Source: Pseudoalteromonas luteoviolacea H33-S
GTDB lineage: Bacteria; Pseudomonadota; Gammaproteobacteria; Enterobacterales; Alteromonadaceae
Direction of reading: 5' to 3'
NCBI RefSeq assembly: GCF_001625695.1
Contig: NZ_AUXY01000098.1
Span: 62,001 to 126,000, forward strand
Length of the DNA: 64,000 nucleotides
Of this stretch, positions 1 through 7,335 are shown one piece after another. Made by a program: the position numbers and the translations under genes. Position 1 is the stretch's first letter; the number at the start of each line of letters is the position of its first letter. Below the pieces are notes generated by a model, which saw only the letters and a program-made list of their open reading frames with translations, searched no databases and was not told where the DNA came from.

Positions 1-2
1 AA

Positions 3-584
3 GAGCCAGAAAAAGCGTCACGTACATATGATGCAAACCGTGACGGTTTTGTTATCTCTGGTGGTGGCGGTATCATGGTAATTGAAGAGCTTGAGCACGC
101 GCTTGCTCGTGGCGCGCATATCTATGGTGAAATCGTAGGTTACGGTGCGACTTCTGATGGTTACGACATGGTTGCACCATCAGGTGAAGGCGCAGTTCGT
201 TGTATGAAACAAGCAATGGCAACCGTTGAAGGCGACATTGATTATTTGAATACGCACGGCACATCAACACCAGTTGGTGATGTAAAAGAGCTAGGCGCAA
301 TTCAGGAACTGTTTGGCGATAACTCACCTGCAATCAGTGCGACTAAAGCAATGACTGGTCACGCGTTAGGTGCAGCTGGTGTTCACGAAGCTATTTACTC
401 AGTACTTATGCTTGAAAATAACTTTATCACGCCATCAATTAATATTGACGAGTTAGATGAAGAAGCAAAAGGCTTAGACATCGTAACTGAACGTCGTGAT
501 GTTGAATTAAATACTGTGATGTCAAACAGCTTCGGTTTTGGCGGCACAAATGCAACGCTTGTTGTTCAAAAATACAAAGGTTAA
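3..584 (+). CDS. fabB: 3-oxoacyl-ACP synthase I FabB, C-terminal part (5' end outside the window)
   Basis: Beta-ketoacyl-ACP synthase I of type II fatty-acid synthesis condenses malonyl-ACP with a growing acyl-ACP and is needed for unsaturated fatty acids. The frame is open from the left edge, and only about the last 193 residues are present. Seen here are the ketosynthase catalytic His in HGTSTPVGD, the Lys/His motif KAMTGHALGAAG, and the C-terminal SNSFGFGGTNATLV. The stretch reads almost residue for residue like E. coli FabB as I remember it (ELEHALARGAHIY, YGATSDG, MVAPSGEGAVRCMK), which favours FabB over FabF. The nucleophilic Cys domain lies outside the window. A terminator follows directly. 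Confidence 0.95.
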   Translation, partial: EPEKASRTYDANRDGFVISGGGGIMVIEELEHALARGAHIYGEIVGYGATSDGYDMVAPSGEGAVRCMKQAMATVEGDIDYLNTHGTSTPVGDVKELGAIQELFGDNSPAISATKAMTGHALGAAGVHEAIYSVLMLENNFITPSINIDELDEEAKGLDIVTERRDVELNTVMSNSFGFGGTNATLVVQKYKG

Positions 585-606
585 TTTTTTAAATTAGCTA
601 ATTTAT

Positions 607-630
607 AAAAAGCCCGAAAGGGCTTTTTTT
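607..630 (+). terminator. Rho-independent terminator of fabB
   Basis: A 9-bp stem AAAAAGCCC / GGGCTTTTT closes on a GAAA tetraloop and runs into a T tract. It begins 22 bases after the fabB stop. Confidence 0.9.
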
Positions 631-724
631 ATACCTAAATTATTATAATAATTAACATTAATCATATTTTAATTTACGTTTGCATCTCTATTTATAAATA
701 TATTTATGGCATATTTTAGCGCTA

Positions 725-753
725 TTGAATAAATAATTTTGCTGTGCTAAAAA
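725..753 (+). promoter_or_regulatory. Possible sigma-70 promoter of the DxDGDG-repeat operon
   Basis: TTGAAT (725-730), a 17-base spacer and TAAAAA (748-753) lie about 45 bases before the start codon at 798. The -10 matches only 4 of 6 consensus bases, so this is a weak prediction. Confidence 0.35.
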
Positions 754-797
754 GTGTGCGTACATACAAGGTGTACCTAGTTATAAAAGGGATAATT

Positions 798-1235
798 ATG
801 GAAGATATATACGAAGTAGATGTTGATGGAGATGGTATCAGTGATGGCGTAGTCGCTGACTTGGACGGCGATGGGTATATTGATACTGTGGGCGTTGATC
901 AAGACGGTGATGGTTACATTGATACCGTTGCAATGGATACTGATGGAGATGGCTATGTAGATACCGTCATGGTTGACGAAGACGGTGATGGCGTGGTCGA
1001 TGCTATTGCGATGGATACAGATGGTGACGGCTATGTAGACACTGTAGGTGTTGACTCTGATGGTGACGGCGTTATCGATACTGTGGCTGTAGATACCGAT
1101 GGTGATGGAGTAATTGACGTTGTCGCCATGGATCTGGATGGTGACGGTGATGCAGATGCGGTGATCGCTGACACCGACTTTGACGGTGAGGCGGATACCA
1201 TGATTATTGAAGACGATGGATTTGACGATTATTAA
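798..1235 (+). CDS. Acidic protein made of ten 13-residue DxDGDG calcium-binding-type repeats
   Basis: I do not recognise a named family. The 145-residue product is a six-residue leader, ten tandem 13-residue repeats (residues 7-136, consensus [VMA]DxDGDGx[IV]DTV[AG]) and a nine-residue acidic tail. Each unit carries D-x-D-G-D-G-x-x-D, the ligand pattern of EF-hand, dockerin and thrombospondin type-3 calcium loops, so calcium binding is a strong inference. The last unit is degenerate (DTDFDGEAD). There is no signal peptide, no transmembrane segment, no Cys and hardly any basic residue. The start at 798 is chosen because AAAGGGAT precedes it. An in-frame start at 744 would add 18 unlike residues. 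It is followed 20 bases later by another unknown gene, probably in the same operon. Confidence 0.85.
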   Translation: MEDIYEVDVDGDGISDGVVADLDGDGYIDTVGVDQDGDGYIDTVAMDTDGDGYVDTVMVDEDGDGVVDAIAMDTDGDGYVDTVGVDSDGDGVIDTVAVDTDGDGVIDVVAMDLDGDGDADAVIADTDFDGEADTMIIEDDGFDDY

Positions 1236-1255
1236 TTTATTAAAGGGATTTAACT

Positions 1256-1762
1256 ATGTTCAATAAAATAAAAGAAACAGCAGCAAAAAACTTCACAGAT
1301 GAAGAAGGGAATAATCAATTGGGTGTTAATTTAAAAGAAAAAGGTGAAGGCTTAACTGCTTCTATTAAGCAAAAAGCGACAGATGCGAAAGATAATATCA
1401 AAGATATATCTGTCATGAACAAAGTAAAAGAGTTCACCAAAGCATCTGTAAAAACAGTTGAAGATATTGATAACGATTTATTGGCGAGTAATTCACAGTA
1501 TGAAATCAATAACTTTAGAGTTTCAGCAACGGCTGGTGTTACAGCTGGTATGACCCTAGATATTCACTTTGTGAAAAACCAAGGTGCGAAGGAAATTGCG
1601 CAGAAAGCATCACGCTTTTTGATTGTGGTTAACCCTGATACGGGAAGCAAAATCCAAGTACCACGAAGTGCACTAGTGAATAAAGAAACAGCAAAAATTA
1701 AAGATCCAAAAACAGATGCTGTACTAACAATTGATGCTAAAACTGGTGCTATCTTAGCCTAG
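1256..1762 (+). CDS. Unknown protein, helical N-terminus and beta-rich C-terminus, partner of the repeat protein
   Basis: I do not recognise this 168-residue protein. Residues 1-75 are charged, Lys/Glu/Asp/Ala-rich and look amphipathic-helical (KIKETAAKNF, IKQKATDAKDNIKD, KVKEFTKASVKTVED), a composition seen in LEA- or phasin-like proteins. Residues 80-168 are less charged and look like beta strands, with a Gly/Thr/Ala run (VSATAGVTAGMTLDIHF) and a central hydrophobic strand FLIVVNP. There is no signal peptide and no membrane segment. A ribosome-binding site AAAGGG sits nine bases before the ATG. The gene lies 20 bases after the DxDGDG-repeat gene and shares its downstream terminator, so the two are probably co-transcribed. 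Confidence 0.8.
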   Translation: MFNKIKETAAKNFTDEEGNNQLGVNLKEKGEGLTASIKQKATDAKDNIKDISVMNKVKEFTKASVKTVEDIDNDLLASNSQYEINNFRVSATAGVTAGMTLDIHFVKNQGAKEIAQKASRFLIVVNPDTGSKIQVPRSALVNKETAKIKDPKTDAVLTIDAKTGAILA

Positions 1763-1781
1763 TTATAAAGTAATTAACCAT

Positions 1782-1811
1782 ATACAGCCTAGATGCTAGG
1801 CTGTATATTTT
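1782..1811 (+). terminator. Terminator between convergent genes (repeat operon and smpB)
   Basis: A perfect 11-bp stem ATACAGCCTAG / CTAGGCTGTAT has a three-base loop and ends in ATTTT. It stands between two convergent genes and may act in both directions, although the reverse-strand T tract is poor. Confidence 0.75.
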
Positions 1812-1816
1812 GTGGG

Positions 1817-2296
1817 TTAAACCTTGTGCTTCATGAGTCTTTCTTTATCGCGAGACCAATCTCTGTCTTTGATGTCTGCGCGCTTGTCGTGCATTTTCTT
1901 ACCTTTTGCTAGGTGAAACTCTAATTTTACCCAACATTTTTTCCAGTACATTGCAGTAGCGACTAATGAAAAGCCATCACGTTCTGTGGCACCGATTAAT
2001 CTGTCTATTTCACGCTTATTGAGAAGCAGCTTACGATAACGAAGCGGATCGCAGATAACATGTGTAGAAGCACTGTTTAAAGGCTGGATTTGAGAACCAA
2101 GCAAAAAGGCTTCACCGTCTTTTAGATGGATATAAGTTTCTGAGATATTCACTTTACCTGCTCGGATACTTTTAACTTCCCAGCCTTGTAGTTCCATACC
2201 TGCTTCGAACTTATCGTGTAAAAAATACTCATGACGCGCCTTTTTGTTTAACGCGATGGTATTGCTTGTTGATTTATTTGATTTTTTCTTTGCCAT
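1817..2296 (-). CDS. smpB: SsrA-binding protein SmpB
   Basis: SmpB binds tmRNA and takes part in trans-translation, rescuing ribosomes stalled on mRNAs without a stop codon. The 159-residue product has the usual family length. It contains the OB-fold core (LNKKARHEYFLHDKFEAGMELQG, WEVKSIRAGKVNISE) and the Lys/Arg-rich C-terminal tail (GKKMHDKRADIKDRDWSRDKERLMKHKV) that reaches the decoding centre. It is divergent from ratA, the arrangement known from E. coli. The tmRNA gene ssrA, often next to smpB, is not visible here; the next gene downstream is convergent. Confidence 0.97.
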   Translation of the reverse strand: MAKKKSNKSTSNTIALNKKARHEYFLHDKFEAGMELQGWEVKSIRAGKVNISETYIHLKDGEAFLLGSQIQPLNSASTHVICDPLRYRKLLLNKREIDRLIGATERDGFSLVATAMYWKKCWVKLEFHLAKGKKMHDKRADIKDRDWSRDKERLMKHKV

Positions 2297-2437
2297 AATG
2301 GCTTAGTCTACCTACAAATCGAATTGGAAAACAGAGTTATTTAATTTATCTGCGATATTTTCGCTCACAGTGGCGCTGCAAACAAGATAAATCTTGAAAA
2401 GCTTGGTAAAATTGGGACAGTAAAGTTTGGAGATTGT

Positions 2438-2872
2438 ATGCCACAAGTAGAAAAAAGTGCATTGGTGATGTACAGCACACAAGAAATGTTTGATTTAGTC
2501 AATGACGTAGATGCGTATCCTGATTTCCTCCCAAATTGCTCAGGTGCAAAAGTACTGAGCAGTTCACATGATGAGATGACAGCAAGCTTGGAAATTTCTA
2601 AAGCGGGCCTGACCAAATGGTTTACAACAAAAAATCAGTTTGAAGGTAATCGAGTTAAAATGCAGCTTGTTGATGGGCCATTTAAATCATTGCAAGGCTA
2701 TTGGGAGTTTATTGAATTAGATGAGCAAGCGTGCAAAGTTAATTTAAAACTAGAATTTGAATTTGCAAGTAAGCTTATCGAACTGGCTTTTGGTAAGGTA
2801 TTTAATGAAGTGGCAAAAAATATGGTCACAGCGTTCACCCAACGCGCTAAGTCGGTCTACGGGGTTAGATAA
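2438..2872 (+). CDS. ratA: RatA/PasT-type START (Coq10-like) domain protein
   Basis: This is a polyketide-cyclase/START-domain protein of 144 residues, homologous to Coq10 and to E. coli RatA (PasT). In other organisms it is linked to ubiquinone handling, 70S ribosome association and stress tolerance. Family signatures are the N-terminal PQVEKSALVMYSTQEMFDLVNDVDAYPDFLPNC-type region, in which a substrate-binding helix follows the first strand, and the C-terminal long helix (LAFGKVFNEVAKNMVTAF). A GGAG motif precedes the ATG. The stop codon abuts the start of ratB, which implies translational coupling. Whether it acts as a toxin cannot be judged from sequence. Confidence 0.93.
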   Translation: MPQVEKSALVMYSTQEMFDLVNDVDAYPDFLPNCSGAKVLSSSHDEMTASLEISKAGLTKWFTTKNQFEGNRVKMQLVDGPFKSLQGYWEFIELDEQACKVNLKLEFEFASKLIELAFGKVFNEVAKNMVTAFTQRAKSVYGVR

Positions 2873-3187
2873 ATGATAAAAGTTGAAGTTGTTTTTGCAC
2901 TTCCTGAAAAAGCGACCAGTGTAACCGTAGATGTGGCGGAGGGCACTTCTGCTGAACATGTAGTCATGCAATCGGGTATTTTAGATAAGTGCCCGGAAAT
3001 TGATCCAACTAATCTAAGCCTGGGTATTTGGAATAGAACGGTAAAGTTACATCAGGTGGTAAAAGAAGGGGATCGAATAGAAATTTATAGACCCTTAATT
3101 GCCGACCCTAAAGAAGCTAGACGTCGTAGAGCTGATAAGGCAAAAGAAGAAGGTCGTGCAAATAAGATCACAGGTGGTCGAGCATAA
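2873..3187 (+). CDS. ratB: RnfH-family (UPF0125) protein RatB
   Basis: A small ubiquitin-fold protein of 104 residues, of the RnfH family, called RatB/PasI in E. coli and encoded with RatA. The central NLSLGIWNR-x-VKLHQVVKEGDRIEIYRPL block is characteristic, with its GDRIEIYRPL strand and the following basic tail (DPKEARRRRADKAKEEGRANK). The start codon immediately follows the ratA stop codon, so the pair is translationally coupled. RnfH proteins have been proposed as partners of the RnfABCDGE electron-transport complex and RatB as an antitoxin of RatA. The sequence does not decide between these roles. A strong terminator follows. Confidence 0.92.
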   Translation: MIKVEVVFALPEKATSVTVDVAEGTSAEHVVMQSGILDKCPEIDPTNLSLGIWNRTVKLHQVVKEGDRIEIYRPLIADPKEARRRRADKAKEEGRANKITGGRA

Positions 3188-3202
3188 AGAGTGTTATTTG
3201 AT

Positions 3203-3230
3203 AAAAAGCCACGTTATTACGTGGCTTTTT
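3203..3230 (+). terminator. Bidirectional terminator between ratB and the DUF2069 gene
   Basis: An 11- to 12-bp stem AAAAAGCCACG(T) / (A)CGTGGCTTTTT has a short loop, an A tract on one side and a T tract on the other. It serves ratB rightward and the wrbA-DUF2069 unit leftward. Confidence 0.9.
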
Positions 3231-3247
3231 AATATCAGATAGTTAGT

Positions 3248-3694
3248 CTATTTTATATTGTCTTCACTTTGCTCATGGGCTGCTTTTTCATCAGCTAAGT
3301 CTTCCTTTAACTTTCTGATTTTTAAACCAAGCTCTTGCCCTCTGTGTCTTGCGTAGTATGTACAACCAATAAACATAGCTGAAGCAAAAGTTAACTCTAA
3401 CGCTATCCATAATAGCTCATCAGTTGCTATCCAAAGCAAGGTGAGTCCGTGTATAAAATATATAATGACAATGAAGTTAGCCCATGCAAATGTATAGGGC
3501 TTATCTTGTACTATGCCTTTTAATGGCAGCAATAATGGAAGAATGTAGACTGCAAATATAAATCCTTCGCTGTAACCCTCTGTTGGTGATACGACAAACA
3601 ACCATAGGGGCATTAATAACAACAGGCCAAAATATCCAAATAATGCGAGTCGATGGAACTGCTTTGTTTTTGGTTGCTTGGGGATCTGAGTCAT
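3248..3694 (-). CDS. DUF2069 inner-membrane protein
   Basis: An uncharacterised inner-membrane protein of 148 residues. Four hydrophobic segments are visible, at about 16-36, 44-60, 70-88 and 93-110. The motif VYILPLLLPLKGI-x-x-x-KPYTFAWANFIVIIYF-x-HG matches the DUF2069 family as I know it. The N- and C-terminal ends are hydrophilic, and the C-terminus (RKLKEDLADEKAAHEQSED) is charged and may form a short coiled coil. Its start codon overlaps the wrbA stop by four bases (ATGA), so the two genes are translationally coupled, an arrangement I recall from other gammaproteobacteria. Function unknown. Confidence 0.85.
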   Translation of the reverse strand: MTQIPKQPKTKQFHRLALFGYFGLLLLMPLWLFVVSPTEGYSEGFIFAVYILPLLLPLKGIVQDKPYTFAWANFIVIIYFIHGLTLLWIATDELLWIALELTFASAMFIGCTYYARHRGQELGLKIRKLKEDLADEKAAHEQSEDNIK

Positions 3695-4242
3695 AATAAC
3701 TTACTGGCCACTCTGTAGAGTCGAACGGCGACCGCTCGACAGATTTTTACTTCGGTTTCAGTTAACTGGGCACTATTGTCTAGACCTGCAACATGTGTTG
3801 CGCCATAGGGTGTACCACCACTTTCTGTAGAAAGCAATTCAGGCACATCATAGGGTACTCCCATTAACATCATGCCATGATGCAATAAGGGGAGTGATAG
3901 ATTTAAGAGTGTTGCCTCGTTACCACCATGCATGCTACTGGATGATGAAAAAACACAGGCTGGTTTATCAATCAGTTGACCTTTTAACCACAAATCGCTG
4001 GTTGTCTCCCAAAACGTTTTTGCTTGTGCTGCCATCATGCCAAAACGTGTTGGTGTACCAAATGCTAAACCATCACACTCTATAAGGTCTTGTTTAGTAA
4101 CCACGATATCATGAGGGTGTTTTTGTACAAATGTTCTTAAACGCACAGTAGCACCTTGTGCGCTCAGTGTATCAGCGATTTCGTTGGCCATAGATTCTAC
4201 AGAACCATGGCTAGAATGATATAAAACTAAAATAGTTGGCAT
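3691..4242 (-). CDS. wrbA: WrbA-type NAD(P)H:quinone oxidoreductase
   Basis: A flavodoxin-fold FMN enzyme that reduces quinones by two electrons. At 183 residues it is slightly shorter than E. coli WrbA (about 198). Seen are the phosphate-binding loop near the N-terminus (LVLYHSSHGSVESMA, residues 5-19), the FMN-isoalloxazine region (GLAFGTPTRFGMMAAQ), and the SSSSSMHGGNEATLLNL and GVPYD segments typical of WrbA. It sits between the yfgD-like gene (three-base gap) and the DUF2069 gene (four-base overlap) in one leftward unit. Confidence 0.92.
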   Translation of the reverse strand: MPTILVLYHSSHGSVESMANEIADTLSAQGATVRLRTFVQKHPHDIVVTKQDLIECDGLAFGTPTRFGMMAAQAKTFWETTSDLWLKGQLIDKPACVFSSSSSMHGGNEATLLNLSLPLLHHGMMLMGVPYDVPELLSTESGGTPYGATHVAGLDNSAQLTETEVKICRAVAVRLYRVASKLL

Positions 4243-4245
4243 ATC

Positions 4246-4593
4246 TTAGATAATATCTAGCACTGACTCAGGAGGGCGTCCAAGCGCGGCTTTGTCGTCT
4301 TTAACAACAATAGGGCGCTCAATTAGCTTTGGGTTATCCAGCATAGCTTGTCTTAAAGTTGCTTCATCGCTGTCTTTGCTTAGACCAAGTTCTTTGTATA
4401 TTGCTTCTTTATTTCGGACTAATTGGTGTGCAGAATCAAAACCTAGCTTAGATATAAGTGTGTTTAAAGTTTCTGAATCAATTGGTGTTTTCAAATACTC
4501 AACTACTTCAGGCTGAATTGAGTTTTCTTCTAACAAAGCAAGTGTTTGTCTTGATTTAGAACAGCGTGGATTATGATAAATAGTGACTGACAT
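4246..4593 (-). CDS. yfgD: ArsC-family reductase (YfgD-like)
   Basis: A thioredoxin-fold protein of the glutaredoxin-dependent arsenate reductase (ArsC) family, 115 residues. The active-site Cys is in HNPRCSKSRQT (residues 7-17, C11), and the C-terminal ERPIVVKDDKAALGRPPESVL carries the conserved Arg residues. Family members reduce arsenate to arsenite. This copy stands beside bepA, as yfgD does in E. coli, rather than in an ars operon, so a housekeeping role is at least as likely. It is followed by wrbA after three bases. An 18-base inverted repeat lies just before its start. Confidence 0.88.
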   Translation of the reverse strand: MSVTIYHNPRCSKSRQTLALLEENSIQPEVVEYLKTPIDSETLNTLISKLGFDSAHQLVRNKEAIYKELGLSKDSDEATLRQAMLDNPKLIERPIVVKDDKAALGRPPESVLDII

Positions 4594-4614
4594 AATGAAC
4601 CTTTTAAAACGGTA

Positions 4615-4632
4615 ACCAATGATCTCATTGGT
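4615..4632. repeat. Inverted repeat ACCAATGA-TC-TCATTGGT upstream of yfgD
   Basis: Two perfect 8-base arms are separated by two bases, 21 bases before the yfgD start and downstream of bepA. No clear T tract follows on either strand, so an operator or a weak attenuator is more likely than a terminator. Its function is unknown. Confidence 0.5.
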
Positions 4633-4715
4633 AATTGTAACTGATTGATTTCATTGTGCCTATCCTTTGTGCCAACAGGTTAAATACCAGTTAGGGTGAG
4701 GTAGGCACTAAGTTG

Positions 4716-6164
4716 TTATAATTTAGCGAGCTCTTTTTGCATATTTCGATACTTAGCGAGCAGTGCTTTTAAACGTAGCTTTTTAATTTCGTCTTCTTTT
4801 TCAATAAAGTTAAGCGCTTTTTGTACTTCATCGGCAGCTTTCATAAAGGCGCCATAGTGAGAGAGTAAACTCGCACGTGACTCATGATATGCGGCTTTAT
4901 TTTTACTTAGTTCATAAGTTTCTGTTAAAAGCTGTTTGGCAAGTACATGATTTGGTTTTTCTAACAAGAACACTTTAAGAAGCTGTTCAGCTTTGTCATA
5001 TTCTTTCGCCTTGATAGCTGTATTTGCAAGGTTTAATGTAATAACTTGGTTGTTAGGGCGCAACTTGTGCTTTTTCTCTAACACTTCGATTGCAGGCTTG
5101 AATAGCTTTTGTCCTATCTTGATATCAGTATAAACGTCCAGATAAAACAAGTTATTAGGTTGTGCCTTGACTAATTTATTGATGATTTCTTCTGCTTGGT
5201 CATATTTCTTCTGATCAAGTAAAGATATTGCGAGCCCGTACTCATATTGGCTTTTGTCCAAATCCGATGTAGTTCTTAAAGTATTCTCAAAATAGGCTTG
5301 TGCGTCTTGAGAGTCCATGTGGTAGCGTGCGATCACTCGGCTTTTTGCATAGAGAAAATCTGCACTGCTAGGAACATACTTCTTTGGGTATTGCTGGGCT
5401 CTTAACCTGACATCTGATACTCGCGAGTCCGGTAAAGGGTGAGTGAGTAAAAAAGCAGGAGGTTTATTTTGAAAGCGCACTTGAGCCGCTAGTTTAGTTA
5501 GAAACTCACTTGCCGCGTAGGGGTCATAACCCGCTTTTTGCAGCGTTTGCATACCAAAGCGGTCGGCTTCTTGCTCTGCTTTTCTGCTATGAGTTAGCTG
5601 ACTTAATGCTGCTTGTGTACTATTTGCTGCGAGTATAGCCATTCCTGCGTCAGGCGCAACAACTGTGGCCAGAATACCCGTGATCATACCTGCAATGGTC
5701 AATGCGCTATTATCTTTGGCACTTTGTATACGTCTTGCTAGGTGTCGTTGCGTAACGTGTGCAATTTCGTGTCCCAGCACAGATGCAAGTTGGCTTTCAT
5801 TATCAGACTGAGCAATCAAGCCTGTGTGCACGCCAACGTGACCTCCATAAAATGCAAATGCATTGATAGCTTTGTTATTTATCCAGAAAAACTTAAATGG
5901 AAATCTTACGTCATTGGCACTAGCAACCAGCTTGTTGCCAAGCGATGATAGATATTCATTAAGAACAGGATCTTGTACAAGTGGTGAACTAGAGCGGATC
6001 TGCATCATCATCACTTCACCTAATGCTTGCTCTTTCTCAATAGGCAGCACTTGTACCGCTGATGTTCCAAGGTCTGGTAACTTAAAATCTGAAGCTGTAC
6101 TGATTGAAGTGTAGCTCATTGTGATAGCACAAAGTGTGGTTATAAGAGCTTTTCTAAATTGCAT
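4716..6164 (-). CDS. bepA: Periplasmic M48 metalloprotease/chaperone BepA
   Basis: BepA (YfgC) helps assemble or degrade outer-membrane proteins such as LptD at the BAM complex. The 482-residue product begins with a signal peptide (MQFRKALITTLCAITMSYTS, cleavage near SISTAS). The zinc site HEIAH is at residues 132-136 and the third-ligand motif EQEADRFG near 197-204. The C-terminal half holds TPR-type helices (AQPNNLFYLDVYTDI, LRPNNQVITLNLANTAIKAKEYDKAEQLL). The start at 6164 is preferred because AAGGA lies just upstream and it begins one base after the preceding stop. An in-frame ATG at 6188 would add eight basic residues before the signal peptide. The neighbouring yfgD and perM match the E. 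coli order. Confidence 0.93.
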   Translation of the reverse strand: MQFRKALITTLCAITMSYTSISTASDFKLPDLGTSAVQVLPIEKEQALGEVMMMQIRSSSPLVQDPVLNEYLSSLGNKLVASANDVRFPFKFFWINNKAINAFAFYGGHVGVHTGLIAQSDNESQLASVLGHEIAHVTQRHLARRIQSAKDNSALTIAGMITGILATVVAPDAGMAILAANSTQAALSQLTHSRKAEQEADRFGMQTLQKAGYDPYAASEFLTKLAAQVRFQNKPPAFLLTHPLPDSRVSDVRLRAQQYPKKYVPSSADFLYAKSRVIARYHMDSQDAQAYFENTLRTTSDLDKSQYEYGLAISLLDQKKYDQAEEIINKLVKAQPNNLFYLDVYTDIKIGQKLFKPAIEVLEKKHKLRPNNQVITLNLANTAIKAKEYDKAEQLLKVFLLEKPNHVLAKQLLTETYELSKNKAAYHESRASLLSHYGAFMKAADEVQKALNFIEKEDEIKKLRLKALLAKYRNMQKELAKL

Positions 6165-6165
6165 C

Positions 6166-6831
6166 CTAATCCTTCTTAATATCTTCACCGAGCATGATCT
6201 TAGCTAGATTTAGCTCGTCTTCACAAGCTCGGGCGTCTTTTTCACATAATTGATAAAAATCTTTTATTGAGACACCATCAACGCTCACAACGTTCAATTC
6301 TCTTTTTAAAAGAGAGATTGTTTGATGCACTACTTTGTGTGCGTGGAGTATGAGGGCTTTATCTGCAATATCCCCACGCTCAAAATAAAAACCAATAAAC
6401 TTATGCAGTTGACTAAATCTTATCAGTGATTTCATGGTATGGGGGTCCCATACGTTAAACTCAAGATATTTGTTGTCCTTTAGATAGGTATCTACTTTAA
6501 CGCCACGGGCAATTGGAAACGCCCAAAGCTCATAACCCCGATCTGTAAAAGCTTGGTGTAGAGATATTTGAGGTGCGCCATTACAATGAACAATGCCGTT
6601 GTCATCTTCATAGCCATCGAGTAGTTGTAAATTCCAATTTCGCTTATCGAGTATTCTTTTTATCGCATTATCAAAACCATGTTGAAATATCCCTTCGCTT
6701 TCACTTACTGAGGATGCGACAAGGTGATAAAAGGGTGGCAACTCCCCCCAATTGATTTGCTTTTTATACCAATTGATTTCTTTTAATGTCGGGTTGGCCG
6801 GTAAACTTGCCTTGTTATTTGCTCTTGGCAT
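6166..6831 (-). CDS. Unknown cytoplasmic protein encoded immediately before bepA
   Basis: I do not recognise this 221-residue protein. It has no signal peptide or membrane segment. It is rich in aromatic residues and His (INWYKKQINWGELPPFYHL, FIGFYFERGD, LILHAHKVVHQTI), with no classical nucleotide-binding or catalytic motif that I can name. The C-terminus (LCEKDARACEDELNLAKIMLGED) looks helical. Its stop is one base before the bepA start, and the bepA ribosome-binding site lies inside this gene, so translation is coupled. The coupling suggests, but does not prove, a shared role in envelope protein quality control. An ATG at 6831 is the only good start seen. Confidence 0.75.
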   Translation of the reverse strand: MPRANNKASLPANPTLKEINWYKKQINWGELPPFYHLVASSVSESEGIFQHGFDNAIKRILDKRNWNLQLLDGYEDDNGIVHCNGAPQISLHQAFTDRGYELWAFPIARGVKVDTYLKDNKYLEFNVWDPHTMKSLIRFSQLHKFIGFYFERGDIADKALILHAHKVVHQTISLLKRELNVVSVDGVSIKDFYQLCEKDARACEDELNLAKIMLGEDIKKD

Positions 6832-7086
6832 GTGGTTTCCCGTAAAACTTGCTGTTCATATAAGAATAAACCATTGGCAAAGTACAAGCTACAGAAAGGC
6901 GCTGTAATATGCGTAAAATAGAATATTATTCTCTTGCTATTGAGTGCTTAGGTGCCTTATAAACAAGAAGCGTATTTATAGTAGTAAATATTATAGGTTT
7001 ATAATTGGTTTCTAATGTTTTAAAAGTGTATAAGATGCTACTTTTTGTTTGTTTTATCTATCCTGATTGTAACGAGGTGAGTGCTT

Positions 7087-7335
7087 TTGAAGTTGGTTAA
7101 AGAGCAATGCATTGAAGCAAATGCCATCGATTTGAGACAGTATCAATGTCCACAGCTCTTTGTTCAGTTTAAGTGGCATTTAAAGAACTGCCCAGATAAA
7201 AGTATTCAGTATATTTGTACAGACGAGCAAGACCTGTCTGATGTTAAGCGCTATTTGTGCAACAACTCCTATCATTATGCCTTTATAGAAGAAGGTCAAT
7301 TACATTACATTGAGGTGTACATCACGGATGTTTGA
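7087..7335 (+). CDS. TusA-like sulfurtransferase-fold protein with an altered active-site motif
   Basis: A small protein of the TusA/SirA-like fold, about 82 residues. The family signature strand-turn-helix is visible as IDLRQYQCPQLFVQFKWHL near the N-terminus, with the second half (IQYICTDEQDLSDVKRYLCNNSYH, then a paired beta strand) in the expected place. TusA proteins relay persulfide sulfur on the Cys of a CPxP motif; here the motif reads CPQL, so the second Pro is missing. The start is uncertain. TTG at 7087 has GAGG at proper spacing, whereas GTG at 7081 is too close to it. Its stop overlaps the perM-like start by eight bases. Confidence 0.7.
   Translation: MKLVKEQCIEANAIDLRQYQCPQLFVQFKWHLKNCPDKSIQYICTDEQDLSDVKRYLCNNSYHYAFIEEGQLHYIEVYITDV

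Noticed and set aside
744..797. An 18-codon N-terminal extension of the repeat protein
   Set aside because: The internal ATG at 798 has a good ribosome-binding site and the extension would overlap the predicted -10 box at 748-753.
798..1210. 39-base tandem repeats that could suggest a CRISPR or satellite array
   Set aside because: There are no spacers, and the repeats are in frame and encode a regular 13-residue protein repeat with synonymous variation.
1763..1816. A search for tmRNA (ssrA) next to smpB
   Set aside because: The 54-base gap holds only a terminator hairpin; no tmRNA-like sequence is present.
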